Shown in pieces: positions 53,101 through 59,518 of a stretch of 62,602 nt of DNA; position 1 is the stretch's first letter; each line of letters opens with the position of its first letter. The position numbers and the translations under genes were made by a program. Location: contig JBCBGC010000031.1 of the NCBI GenBank assembly GCA_038527215.1, positions 1 to 62,602 on the forward strand. The letters are read 5' to 3'. The notes below the pieces were generated by a model. That model was not told where the DNA came from, made no database searches, and saw only the letters and a list, made by a program, of their open reading frames with translations. This stretch comes from JAWPMV01 sp038527215 (lineage in GTDB: Bacteria; Bacteroidota; Bacteroidia; J057).

Positions 53101-53726
53101 CCATTGATGATGGTCATGGACCGACTGACTGTGTCCCCGGTTGAACCGCTTTGAGCGGTGGGGTTTAGGTTCATAATGGTCAAAGCAGCGTATAGGACAT
53201 TGTATGACTCACTGGTATAGGCAGCAGAGCCTTCGTTCGCTTGAAGGCTGATGTCGTTGGAAGGGGTTTGGCCATTCAATAGATAAGTAACCGCCTGAAG
53301 ATTGGCGGTGTATTGAAGGCTAAATTTTTGGGTACCTCCTGCGGCAAGATCTGCCACGCTAAAAACCGGATTTCTGAGGTCGCTTATGTTTGCCTCCGAA
53401 ACCTGCCCCCCTTGGACCAAGGATACAGAAGATGGCTCGTAGAAAATTCCCGGGGGTAAGGAAATGCTGATTTGTTGCCCCGTGAGGGCCTGGTTTTCTC
53501 CGTTAAAGTATTCTATTTCAAAGGTCTCGACCTCCCCACAAGCAGTAATGGTAAGTGGGGTAGTGGTGCTGAAAAAAACATTCTGGAGGGAGGTCGTAGA
53601 AATGGCAGCCATGAAAAGGGCTGCCAGTAGAATGGAAGCTACTCCGGTTAGCCGGAAAATGTTCTTAGGAGATTGTCTTAGGGTAAATTGCTGGCTAGGT
53701 TTTCCGGAGAGTTTGATCTTGGTCAT
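47142..53726 (-). CDS. Giant secreted FG-GAP/ASPIC protein with type IX sorting domain (paralogue B)
   Basis: 2194 residues, exactly as long as its downstream neighbour and alike from end to end: N-terminal signal segment (about 28-45), DUF11-like beta domains, the same Cys-rich core (CNKYISQNYYLSIGDCCSNY), FG-GAP repeats (for example GGGTWGDYDNDGDLDLFVAN), ASPIC/UnbV (GQTGGGASSQSTLKAYFGLG), SdrD-like B domain (YYDLNQNCQLDSGEVGIPNI), DUF7619-like part (GAVDPNDLLVSPEG) and a type IX sorting domain (GHQFSDKLIVQ at the end). Small insertions and deletions compensate. The conserved domains are close to identical while N- and C-terminal ends differ more. It is presumably a surface adhesin or structural protein; a catalytic function is not visible. 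Confidence 0.92.
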   Translation of the reverse strand: MTKIKLSGKPSQQFTLRQSPKNIFRLTGVASILLAALFMAAISTTSLQNVFFSTTTPLTITACGEVETFEIEYFNGENQALTGQQISISLPPGIFYEPSSVSLVQGGQVSEANISDLRNPVFSVADLAAGGTQKFSLQYTANLQAVTYLLNGQTPSNDISLQANEGSAAYTSESYNVLYAALTIMNLNPTAQSGSTGDTVSRSMTIINGGNGEVTSFFITDTYGAGLDLISTSIGTLNASHDTIFFDAGDLATIGNGDGIFNTNESFTLEEDFTISGCTNGPVSSVIEAHWGCQDSSYLNSSTNATITIDVKSPNISHSGTSELKTCFSPDTLNQQTITLKNNGDGKAINAGLTIYKSTGGNYNQNIFSRIDTASITLQQGTQGSPVKISPTSVKNTRNDGRYACLGTNPIGEISLSLPELLPGETYIITFKTASCCVDACLGEKPNGWKYNLTYQDPCSSTPVNASKKVESTASANMSIFSESPTDVRHGQEAEFNFMISSHSNRFPSGPYSTYEVTFSLPEGMLWMGKAGDLNWHSGKTSWSASSITFDASNRVLTARFPLPVPFNLPKSSLDLSLTADCNQITSSDPTDQRIGLDIAYIPDTTCTQLCNIPILCSEEESIHIHCPGPCAQGLKFDAYTFSRTSLGLPDNDQNGAPDNSSQLDFDQIKPNRAMYSDTLRGTMTGIVKTSQSYPSFSYGYASSTIEQGSNLSVLAVGLRVYDASAGSYLSCQQVPYTTSVQGNAQIFTFDFSPASLNGTCADFLNFQFGDGDSIWLDADYKVSGNIGGAVVVADIDNEFYLSDVANPTSAGNKLSCDNWGGSFTLIGYFFKVDKAQNVTIQGCNKYISQNYYLSIGDCCSNYNGGNLFPYEYRNWAHVQRAEVVIPPNYTVLNAFMRERRTRYTNASYTTTVQNLQADSTSGDTLRFDLSQYYQPKGGSIPLSDDGFKGTLYIKLAPTCEVPLNTYQDMSWKFTFTESSRLSGQETDWYDGGPDRVRFSPPAIALSSPQPTIDGLSKTVRWTLNVKNTSSSSGSDNVWLHTKAPSGQVNIQSIVEISNNDTLSQSGNIYQIGAVDKNKTRKFYITATYSNCAPDYIKVYSGYECSGYPSTFADFTCSYTSMELHMEPKEPELQVIVEGERIGGTCGNQIRVSLELASVKLATVDSSTIRISLPSDNGFTLVPGSVEMKYPLSDTFKVLADPTITDQSFRYYPGNHEAQLEDGLPGIVDVSKNRLQFRFLLDITNSYQPGDYVDISVGGKKACGQALPQINLAYDFRVKFKKPTNTGLTVDTGDSWGASWGDFDNDGYEDLFVSEGAHWKGAYLYHNQGDGTFVKITTGDLVNDKGFSGGGTWGDYDNDGDLDLFVANNVRADNHLYQNDGSGNFTRVDAGEISQYGGYCHNASWVDYDNDGHLDMFVSDYMPTKYNLLYRSNGDGTFSRATDNPIAMEAKFSMGATWGDYDNDGLQDLFVPNGNNQNNSLYHNDGNGKFTKLTTGEIVNDGGNSGGSAWGDFDNDGDLDLYVTNASNQANFFYINNGDGSFSKNTSAIIATDLGHSHGSEWADIDNDGDLDLFVTNDQAGKNRLYLNEGDGTFVVRKSQINDDQENSLATAMADIDNDGDLDIFVANVGQENSLYLNDDGQCANYKCIKLVGQKANRSAIGARLKAKAHIYGQDVWQMRDIKGQTGGGASSQSTLKAYFGLGDATQIDTLIIEWPSGFVQTLTQVGLNDCEEIVEASGVLISGKVYYDLNQNCQLDSGEVGIPNIMLEVNPGNKYVVTDKDGFYKMYREYGDYSIEAHNSADWTFPCTTKYDISYTTDVNNLFNYTNYHFAVQPNCAGPDASIGLSSTALRRGFKNTFAVSWANEGALAAYQTAVHVEFDKDIVILSADYAWDSVAVLDSTIRYTWVLDSLMPMERKTVMLTDSVSVNAPLGKMVSTKGYFSSIANECDSTDNLRTATDQIVGAVDPNDLLVSPEGAILETDTLTYKVRFQNIGTSYAKRVIIRDTLSPYLDWASLRVLASSHDYDMKLNDGGELRFTFDHIYLPDSLSNEPLSHGSIEFQLLPGQGYAPGTEIRNQAAIQFDLSQPLLTNETMNYLVDRATLHEQAHFQLEIQGNPLRESSNLQIVSTIHPDLKLAFDGLIIYSTNGQQVFRTEGVGKTSFQLYRENLQPGMYLIKAWDEHGHQFSDKLIVQ

Positions 53727-53776
53727 TTATTCCAGTCCTTAAAAGGTCCATGTGAATTAATAACCAATGATACCGA

Positions 53777-53786
53777 TTGCAAAAAC
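53777..53786 (-). promoter_or_regulatory. Shared 10-mer upstream of paralogue B (possible -33 box)
   Basis: GTTTTTGCAA on the minus strand, 51 bp before the ATG at 53726, identical to the element before paralogue A while the surrounding bases differ. Confidence 0.3.
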
Positions 53787-53832
53787 GATATAGGGATTTA
53801 TTCGACGAGCGGTTCCATAAAGGGGTTGAGTG

Positions 53833-53861
53833 AAAAAAAAAGACCATCCAGAGGGATGGCC
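53833..53861 (-). terminator. Rho-independent terminator behind the aldolase gene
   Basis: On the minus strand GGCCATCC-CTCT-GGATGGTC (one G-U pair) is followed by a run of nine T. It lies 22 bp after the stop at 53884. Confidence 0.9.
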
Positions 53862-53883
53862 TTCAAGAATAAATCTTTTTAAA

Positions 53884-54963
53884 CTAGGCTTGAGAGTTGA
53901 TAGCATTCAAATCTTCGAAAGCAACTTGCAAGCGCTTGATCATAGATTTTTCAGCGCTTCTCAGCCAAACCCGTGGGTCGTATTTCTTTTTATTAGGCTT
54001 GTCATCTCCTTCTGGGTTTCCAATCTGACCCTGAAGATAGCCGTGGAATTCTTTCTCATAATCCTTCACTCCAGCCCAGAAAGCCCACTGCGTATCCGTA
54101 TCGATGTTCATTTTTACCGCACCATATCCTACAGCTTCCCGGATTTCATCTCTGGAAGAACCAGAACCACCGTGGAAGACAAAGTTGATAGGATTACCAC
54201 TGGTGTTAAATTTCTCCTGAACATATTCTTGAGAATTTTTCAGGATGACGGGCGTCAGTTGAACATTACCGGGTTTGTACACGCCGTGAACATTGCCGAA
54301 GGCAGCAGCTACGGTAAAGTTGTCGCTTACTTGCTTTAATCTTTCATAAGCATACGCCACTTCAGAAGGCTGGGTATACAATTTAGAGCTGTCAATGCCG
54401 GTATTGTCTACCCCATCTTCTTCACCACCCGTAACCCCAAGCTCGATTTCAATGGTCATTCCCATTTCATTCATGCGCTTGAAGTAATCAACAGAAATAT
54501 CGAGGTTCTCTTCGATCGGCTCTTCAGAGAGATCTAGCATGTGAGAGCTGTACAGGGGACGTCCGGTACGCTCGTAGTATTTCTCCCCAGCATCCAGCAA
54601 ACCATCGATCCAGGGCAGGAGCTTTTTGGCAGCGTGGTCTGTGTGGAGAATGACCGTAACCCCATAAGCTTCGGCCATCATATGTACATGATGGGCACCA
54701 CTCACGCCGCCAGCGATTGCTGAGGCATGGTTTTCGTTAGCAAGACCTTTGCCCGCAAAAAACTGGGCTCCTCCATTGGAGAATTGGATGATGACCGGAG
54801 AATTTGCTTCGCGGGCTGCTTCTAATACCGCGTTGACGGTATTACTTCCTACAACATTTACCGCGGGTAGGGCAAAATTTTTCTCGTTGGCGTAGTTGAA
54901 CAGATCAGTTACTTCAGCTCCGTGGAGTACACCTGGACGAAATTTTCTGTTTGTAGAGATCAT
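53884..54963 (-). CDS. fbaA: Fructose-bisphosphate aldolase, class II
   Basis: 359 residues, the length of the class IIA (E. coli FbaA-like) zinc enzyme. It splits fructose 1,6-bisphosphate to the two triose phosphates in glycolysis and runs backwards in gluconeogenesis. Metal-binding and catalytic parts are visible: VILHTDHAAKKLLPW (His and Asp), SSHMLDLSEEPIEENL, IEIELGVTGGEEDG, AAFGNVHGVYKPGN and NFVFHGGSGSS, then VKMNIDTDTQWAF for the phosphate site. The start MISTNRKFRPG is repeated in worn form in the leader, where three more copies of the surrounding 28 bp carry TGA instead of the codon after Asn. Own terminator downstream. Confidence 0.96.
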   Translation of the reverse strand: MISTNRKFRPGVLHGAEVTDLFNYANEKNFALPAVNVVGSNTVNAVLEAAREANSPVIIQFSNGGAQFFAGKGLANENHASAIAGGVSGAHHVHMMAEAYGVTVILHTDHAAKKLLPWIDGLLDAGEKYYERTGRPLYSSHMLDLSEEPIEENLDISVDYFKRMNEMGMTIEIELGVTGGEEDGVDNTGIDSSKLYTQPSEVAYAYERLKQVSDNFTVAAAFGNVHGVYKPGNVQLTPVILKNSQEYVQEKFNTSGNPINFVFHGGSGSSRDEIREAVGYGAVKMNIDTDTQWAFWAGVKDYEKEFHGYLQGQIGNPEGDDKPNKKKYDPRVWLRSAEKSMIKRLQVAFEDLNAINSQA

Positions 54964-55048
54964 AAGCGGATATTCAGTTGGTAGAGATCAAAAGCGGATA
55001 CTCAATTGGTAAAAATCAAAAGCGAAAATTCAGTTGCCAGAAATTGAG
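54938..55048 (-). repeat. 28-bp tandem repeats covering the fbaA start and leader
   Basis: Four neighbouring copies, about 28 bp each: 54938-54966 (contains the fbaA ATG and codons 2-9), 54967-54994, 54995-55022 and a worn copy 55023-55048. In the two leader copies next to the gene the ATG is replaced by TTG and the frame reads Ile-Ser-Thr-Asn-stop or Ile-Phe-Thr-Asn-stop; the fourth reads Ile-Ser-Gly-Asn-stop. As 28 is not a multiple of three the copies lie in different frames. Confidence 0.85.
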
Positions 55049-55130
55049 TTACGGCAAGAATTTCGGGCGCAATGTGCGAAAAAATAGCAGGAGTACCAAA
55101 GGTTATTTCAAGCTAAGATGGAGGTTCCGC

Positions 55131-58013
55131 TCAGAGCGAAATTTTCCCTAAAACCTCCAAATTCCCCTCAGATTCTTCCTGGCTGATCCGAATCTTTAAT
55201 ATCCTCTTCTGATCATCATAATAGGCTACGTCAGGCCCGGGAAATCGCAAACTATTCCGATTGGCACTTAGGTATACTTCTTTGGTTCCTACTTTGATCG
55301 TTTTGGGTTTTTCAGGCACCTGATGAATGACAAAAAACCAAACCCTGCTTTCGGAGGCGTCCTTTGCCTGGCCTTCTGTTTTCCAGCTGAGGTGTAGCCG
55401 TTTTTTCTGTGGCAGCGCAAAGAAATGGTGTTGATAGGTTGCTTCTTCCGCGATACTCTGCGGATTGTTTCCATCATCTCCCCAAAAGCTCTTTTCGGAA
55501 GGTTTCAGCTCAGGATCAGTATAATAATGTATTTCCAGGCTATCTCCATGATAATGGTCGGTGTGCCGGAGCTGCTGAGAGGTCAATAAAAGAAAACTGC
55601 CAGATCGAACCCAGATAGGGGCTTTTGTCAGGGTGGAAGTCATGTCGTGGGTTTGTCCGCCCTGGTACACTTTTTCGGACCAGTAGTCCACCCAATGCCC
55701 TTTGGGAAGATAAACCGACCGCGTATGCATGCGCGCTTTCAGGATGGGAGCAAAAAGCACTTCTTCCCCCCAAAGCCATTGATCGTGGCTTTCCCAGGCC
55801 GCTCCGTCTGCTGGATAATGAAAAAACAGGGGCCGCACCAGGGGATAGCCTTTTTGGGTGTTTTCAAAAGCCAGGTGGTAATTATAAGGCAGAAACTTAT
55901 ATCGCAGCTGAATGATATCTTTGGCGGCCTTTTGCACCCCTTTTTCCAGGTAAAAAGCTTCCGGTTCAGGTCCGGCATGCCTGCTATGGGCCCGCATCAC
56001 TGGCGAGAAAGCCCCCAGCTGTAACCACCGCAGATATAATTCTTCATCTGTACGAGTTCCCAGGGCTGCGCCTATTTCACTGTGCATATATCCCAGACCA
56101 GAAACACTGCCGCCCAATAGGAGACCCGGAAGGGCTCTCAAGGTGTTCCAATCAGGAATGGTAGCCCCAGACCAGGGAAAGGTACTGAAGCGTTGCATGC
56201 CCGCATAGCCCGAGGTAACCAGATAAAATGGCCGGCGATCGGATACGGTCTGCCGGAATTTTTGATCCAGGATCCGGGCCCAGGCAAAGGCATACAGATT
56301 GTGTACCGCCTGGGCATTCCCATTGACATGGAACATCTGTTTCGGATGGTATATGGCTCCGCTTTCTTCACACATAAAGCCAGCAATTCCCCGATTGATT
56401 TGTCGTTTGTAGAAAGGCCAAAACCAATCTCCCGCTTGCTGATGGAAAATGTCCAGCAGGGCAGCTGGGCCGCCCACAAAATCAGGTAGAATGAAACTGC
56501 TCCCTCCTTCGCTCCGGGTGAAGAGAGATTTTTGTTCTAGTTCCTCAAAAAAGGGGGTGCCTTGCACAAAATAAGGCTCGGTATGCAGGAGGCTTTTGAT
56601 TCCCCAGCGGCGCATTTTGTTGATCAGGGCCTGCGGATTGGGATATCTTTGCTGGTCCCAGGTCAGAAAGCCATTTTTGCTTTTGCCACCAAACCATCCC
56701 TCATTGATCGTCACTGCATCGAGCGGAAAGCCTAATTTGAGGGTGGCAGCCACCATTTTTTCCATGCTCGCCTGGTCCCGGCCTGCTTGAGAAGATTGCA
56801 TATAGCCCAGACTCCAGCGTGGGGGAAGGGGTTGTCGACCGGTTAAAGCCGTATAAGAACTGATGATTTCTCGTGGATGATCTCCGGGGATGAGGAAATA
56901 AGAAAAAAGGCTGTCATTGGCGCCAAACTCCAATACCTGCTTCTCCGTTTTGCCAAGATCAGCATAGCCAGCCCGATAATTATCAAATAACAATCCGTAG
57001 GATTGAGAGGAGAGAAAGAAAGGAATGCTCAGCGAAAGCTCTTGTTCTCCTCGGGCGTATCCCAAAGGAGCCCGGTTTTCGTGATAAAGGCGGTTCCCTC
57101 TCCGATTTAGGCCTATGGCTCTGGCGCCGCCGCCAAATAGCTTTTCTTCAGGTTTCAATTGGATTCGACATCCCACCACAGGACCCACCAATTGTTCTCT
57201 TTCATCCAGGAAAAAGCCATTCTCTTCCTCGAATATCACCTGATCCTGCTGCCAGTAACGGAGCTTAAAATTTTGTTTATGAATTTCAAGCCGGTTACCC
57301 TTATCCAGCGTAAGGATCAGTTTATCCGCTACTTCTCGGAGTTGACGTTTCTGGATGCTTTGTGGTTCCAGGACCACCGCCTCGGATTCCATGTGACTTC
57401 CCATGCCTTTGGGAAAAAACTGAAAGTTGACGATGGAGCCGGGAAAAACCTGGATCAATACCTCTTTTTGACCATCAGAGAACCATAGCTTACCGGAAGC
57501 AGACAATTCCCAGCTGCTGACAGGCCCCATGAATTTGCCATCGGCCCCGCGAGCCATTTGAATGGGACCATGCTCATATATCTGCATGGGGGGATAGACA
57601 ATGTTTCGCCCCGTTTTTTCCCGGGCGATGCGAGACCCATGTTCATCCCGAAACAGGAAAGACATCTGTAGGAAGGTCTGCCCGGAGTCCAGGCCAAAAA
57701 AGGCTCTGGGTTGAAAAGAGAAACGGAACTTATTCGGACCGATACGCTTCAGCCTGGTGCGGGGGTCCGCGGTACCCCACTTACCCTGGACATGGCGCCA
57801 TCCATTGGGATCATCTGCCGTGCCCAGGATTAGGCCGGCATGCAGGTATACTTCTCCGGAATAATCTTTTAAGGCCTGATTACCCTTGGAAGCATCAAAT
57901 ATTATGGCAATGGTGTCGTCTGGGGCAGGACGGGCAGGAGAGACGGTAAGAAGTTGAGCGTAGAGAAAGGGGGAATAGAGTAAAACAAGGTACAGCGAAA
58001 GGAAAATTCGCAT
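55131..58013 (-). CDS. Secreted GH31-family protein with altered catalytic positions
   Basis: 960 residues with signal peptide (MRIFLSLYLVLLYSPFLYAQ). The order is an N-terminal carbohydrate-binding-like beta part, a second beta domain, the GH31 barrel (about 395-770) and a C-terminal beta region. Barrel landmarks are clear: RWSLGYMQSSQ, INEGWFGG, LLHTEPYF, YLVTSGYAGMQRFSTFPWSG, SGLGYMHSEIGA and FSPVMRAHSRH. In active alpha-glucosidases and xylosidases the nucleophile Asp sits in GFWxDxxE; here the segment is GFMCEESGA with Glu549. The acid/base Asp of WSGD is Ala617 (PWSGATIPDW), and the Asp of GxDIGG is Glu. It is therefore either inactive, binding only, or uses another mechanism. Sits between fbaA and an FKBP gene, divergent from the latter. 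Confidence 0.85.
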   Translation of the reverse strand: MRIFLSLYLVLLYSPFLYAQLLTVSPARPAPDDTIAIIFDASKGNQALKDYSGEVYLHAGLILGTADDPNGWRHVQGKWGTADPRTRLKRIGPNKFRFSFQPRAFFGLDSGQTFLQMSFLFRDEHGSRIAREKTGRNIVYPPMQIYEHGPIQMARGADGKFMGPVSSWELSASGKLWFSDGQKEVLIQVFPGSIVNFQFFPKGMGSHMESEAVVLEPQSIQKRQLREVADKLILTLDKGNRLEIHKQNFKLRYWQQDQVIFEEENGFFLDEREQLVGPVVGCRIQLKPEEKLFGGGARAIGLNRRGNRLYHENRAPLGYARGEQELSLSIPFFLSSQSYGLLFDNYRAGYADLGKTEKQVLEFGANDSLFSYFLIPGDHPREIISSYTALTGRQPLPPRWSLGYMQSSQAGRDQASMEKMVAATLKLGFPLDAVTINEGWFGGKSKNGFLTWDQQRYPNPQALINKMRRWGIKSLLHTEPYFVQGTPFFEELEQKSLFTRSEGGSSFILPDFVGGPAALLDIFHQQAGDWFWPFYKRQINRGIAGFMCEESGAIYHPKQMFHVNGNAQAVHNLYAFAWARILDQKFRQTVSDRRPFYLVTSGYAGMQRFSTFPWSGATIPDWNTLRALPGLLLGGSVSGLGYMHSEIGAALGTRTDEELYLRWLQLGAFSPVMRAHSRHAGPEPEAFYLEKGVQKAAKDIIQLRYKFLPYNYHLAFENTQKGYPLVRPLFFHYPADGAAWESHDQWLWGEEVLFAPILKARMHTRSVYLPKGHWVDYWSEKVYQGGQTHDMTSTLTKAPIWVRSGSFLLLTSQQLRHTDHYHGDSLEIHYYTDPELKPSEKSFWGDDGNNPQSIAEEATYQHHFFALPQKKRLHLSWKTEGQAKDASESRVWFFVIHQVPEKPKTIKVGTKEVYLSANRNSLRFPGPDVAYYDDQKRILKIRISQEESEGNLEVLGKISL

Positions 58014-58070
58014 GAAGAACGGTTTTGTTGGATTACTGAATAAAGGTACAAAAAATCAAAGAATTATGTA

Positions 58071-58078
58071 TAGCTTTG
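58071..58078 (+). promoter_or_regulatory. Possible -7 element before the FKBP gene
   Basis: TAGCTTTG matches TAnnTTTG exactly and lies 20 bp before the ATG at 58099. No matching -33 box is seen at the usual distance. The opposite strand carries TACCTTTA at 58041-58048, pointing to the GH31 gene. Confidence 0.3.
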
Positions 58079-58098
58079 TTTAGACAAAAACAGCTCAT

Positions 58099-58593
58099 AT
58101 GCGAAATCTGATAAGAATTCTGGTCATTTTTGGCCTAGTCTTTACTGCCTGCAACGACAAATCGGACGAGAAACGCAAGCCGGTGCGCCAAAAGAAATCT
58201 CAGGTCCAGATTGACAAAGAAAAAATCAACCAGTACGTAGCGGAAAAACAGCTCCAAACGGAGTCTCTTCCTTCCGGCATTCACTATGTCATTGAGGAAG
58301 CTGGAGGCGAGGAAAAGCCCAGCCTGAGTTCCAATATTACTTGTTACTATCGCCTGACCACGCTGCAGGGAGACGAAATTGAATCCAATTTTGGGGAGGA
58401 ACCCCTCACCCGCCGTCTGACCGGCTTGATCACCGGATGGCAGCAAGCTATTCCGCTCCTGGGTAAAGGGGGGAAAGGAACCTTTATCATCCCCTCTGGG
58501 CTAGCCTACGGTTCTCAGCCCATGGGCCCAAAAAGGGAACCTAATTCTGTCCTGGTATTTGATATTGAATTACTAGATTTTGTAGGATCTTAA
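58099..58593 (+). CDS. FKBP-type peptidyl-prolyl isomerase, lipoprotein
   Basis: 164 residues. The lipobox VFTAC puts the acylated Cys at 18; a charged linker follows, then an FKBP domain (about 70-164): NITCYYRLTTLQGDEIESNFG, LITGWQQAIPLLGKGGKGTFIIPSGLAYGSQ and NSVLVFDIELLDF. Residues lining the proline pocket (the Tyr in CYYRL, Trp in GWQQA, Tyr in LAYG) are kept. It should help folding of exported proteins on the periplasmic side of a membrane. Confidence 0.92.
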   Translation: MRNLIRILVIFGLVFTACNDKSDEKRKPVRQKKSQVQIDKEKINQYVAEKQLQTESLPSGIHYVIEEAGGEEKPSLSSNITCYYRLTTLQGDEIESNFGEEPLTRRLTGLITGWQQAIPLLGKGGKGTFIIPSGLAYGSQPMGPKREPNSVLVFDIELLDFVGS

Positions 58594-58606
58594 GGCAACA
58601 ATAAAG

Positions 58607-59518
58607 GTGAGAGCAGCTGGTGTAAGGTGGATGATCTTGGGGAGCTTGTGTATGCTGTCCATGTGGTGGGGGTGCACTACCCAGCCCCAGCGTATCCAAA
58701 TACCTGTGGCTGTCAGTGTCAGCCTGGACGATCAGTGCAGGATTTCCAATTTGCTGGCGGACCAGGAAATCAATCATCAATACGGGATAGATGAATGGGT
58801 TCTGACCGTTCCTATGTCCCTGCATCCCTTAAAAGAAGCCTCCGAAATAAAGTATTACGAGCGTCATGCCCTGGATACGCTGGTTCAATTGTTCCTGGCC
58901 GATAGTGTGCCTTATAGCCTGGTATTCAAGCTGGAAAACCCCCGTAATTACTCCGCAGACATCCTCAACTTAGAATTATACCTCACCGAGGTCTCAGGCC
59001 TGCTTCTACGGACCACGGCCTATCCAGCCATAAGGATTGGTTTTATGGGGGAATGGCTCAATGATTCTTTGGTCAGGGACAAAGTGGCCATCCTGATTAG
59101 AAAATGGAAAGAGGAATTTCCGGCTTTTTCCGGCCAAATTGTTTTTGCGGGATTTCCCTACGAAATACGGGAGTTGAAAGACTGGGATACGCCTGATGTG
59201 ATCGGGATCCGCTACCACGACCCCAGCGAACTTGATTTTGGGTATTATTTCCGCCAACTCAATGGGGAACTCTCCACCATCCTTAAGGGGAAAAACAAAC
59301 CTGGCTGGATCGTGGAAAGCAATCTGGTTGGCAATCACAAACTTGAGTTATTTGACCATCAGCTAAGGTTTTGGGATCCAGAGGTTCAGATCCAGGGCAC
59401 CGTCCTGAATACGCAGCATTGCCGGACTGCATTGGGGGGGCAGGATGGGCCTTTTGCCTTATCCACTGACAAAGATTTCCTTCAATATCTGGAAGCCTAC
59501 CTGCACTTTACCTTATGA
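58607..59518 (+). CDS. Lipoprotein of unknown function next to GT9
   Basis: 303 residues from a GTG at 58607; this start supplies the Arg residues of a lipoprotein signal (MRAAGVRWMILGSLCMLSMWWGC, Cys23), while the ATG at 58631 would leave the signal without charge. The mature part contains alternating strands and helices with phrases such as IRIGFMGEWLNDSLVRDKVAILI, IVFAGFPYE and DVIGIRYHDPSEL, which would suit a TIM-barrel-like sugar enzyme or relic. I see no certain catalytic pair and do not recognise the family. It overlaps the GT9 gene by four bases and lies 13 bp behind the FKBP gene, so all three are probably one transcript. Confidence 0.7.
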   Translation: MRAAGVRWMILGSLCMLSMWWGCTTQPQRIQIPVAVSVSLDDQCRISNLLADQEINHQYGIDEWVLTVPMSLHPLKEASEIKYYERHALDTLVQLFLADSVPYSLVFKLENPRNYSADILNLELYLTEVSGLLLRTTAYPAIRIGFMGEWLNDSLVRDKVAILIRKWKEEFPAFSGQIVFAGFPYEIRELKDWDTPDVIGIRYHDPSELDFGYYFRQLNGELSTILKGKNKPGWIVESNLVGNHKLELFDHQLRFWDPEVQIQGTVLNTQHCRTALGGQDGPFALSTDKDFLQYLEAYLHFTL

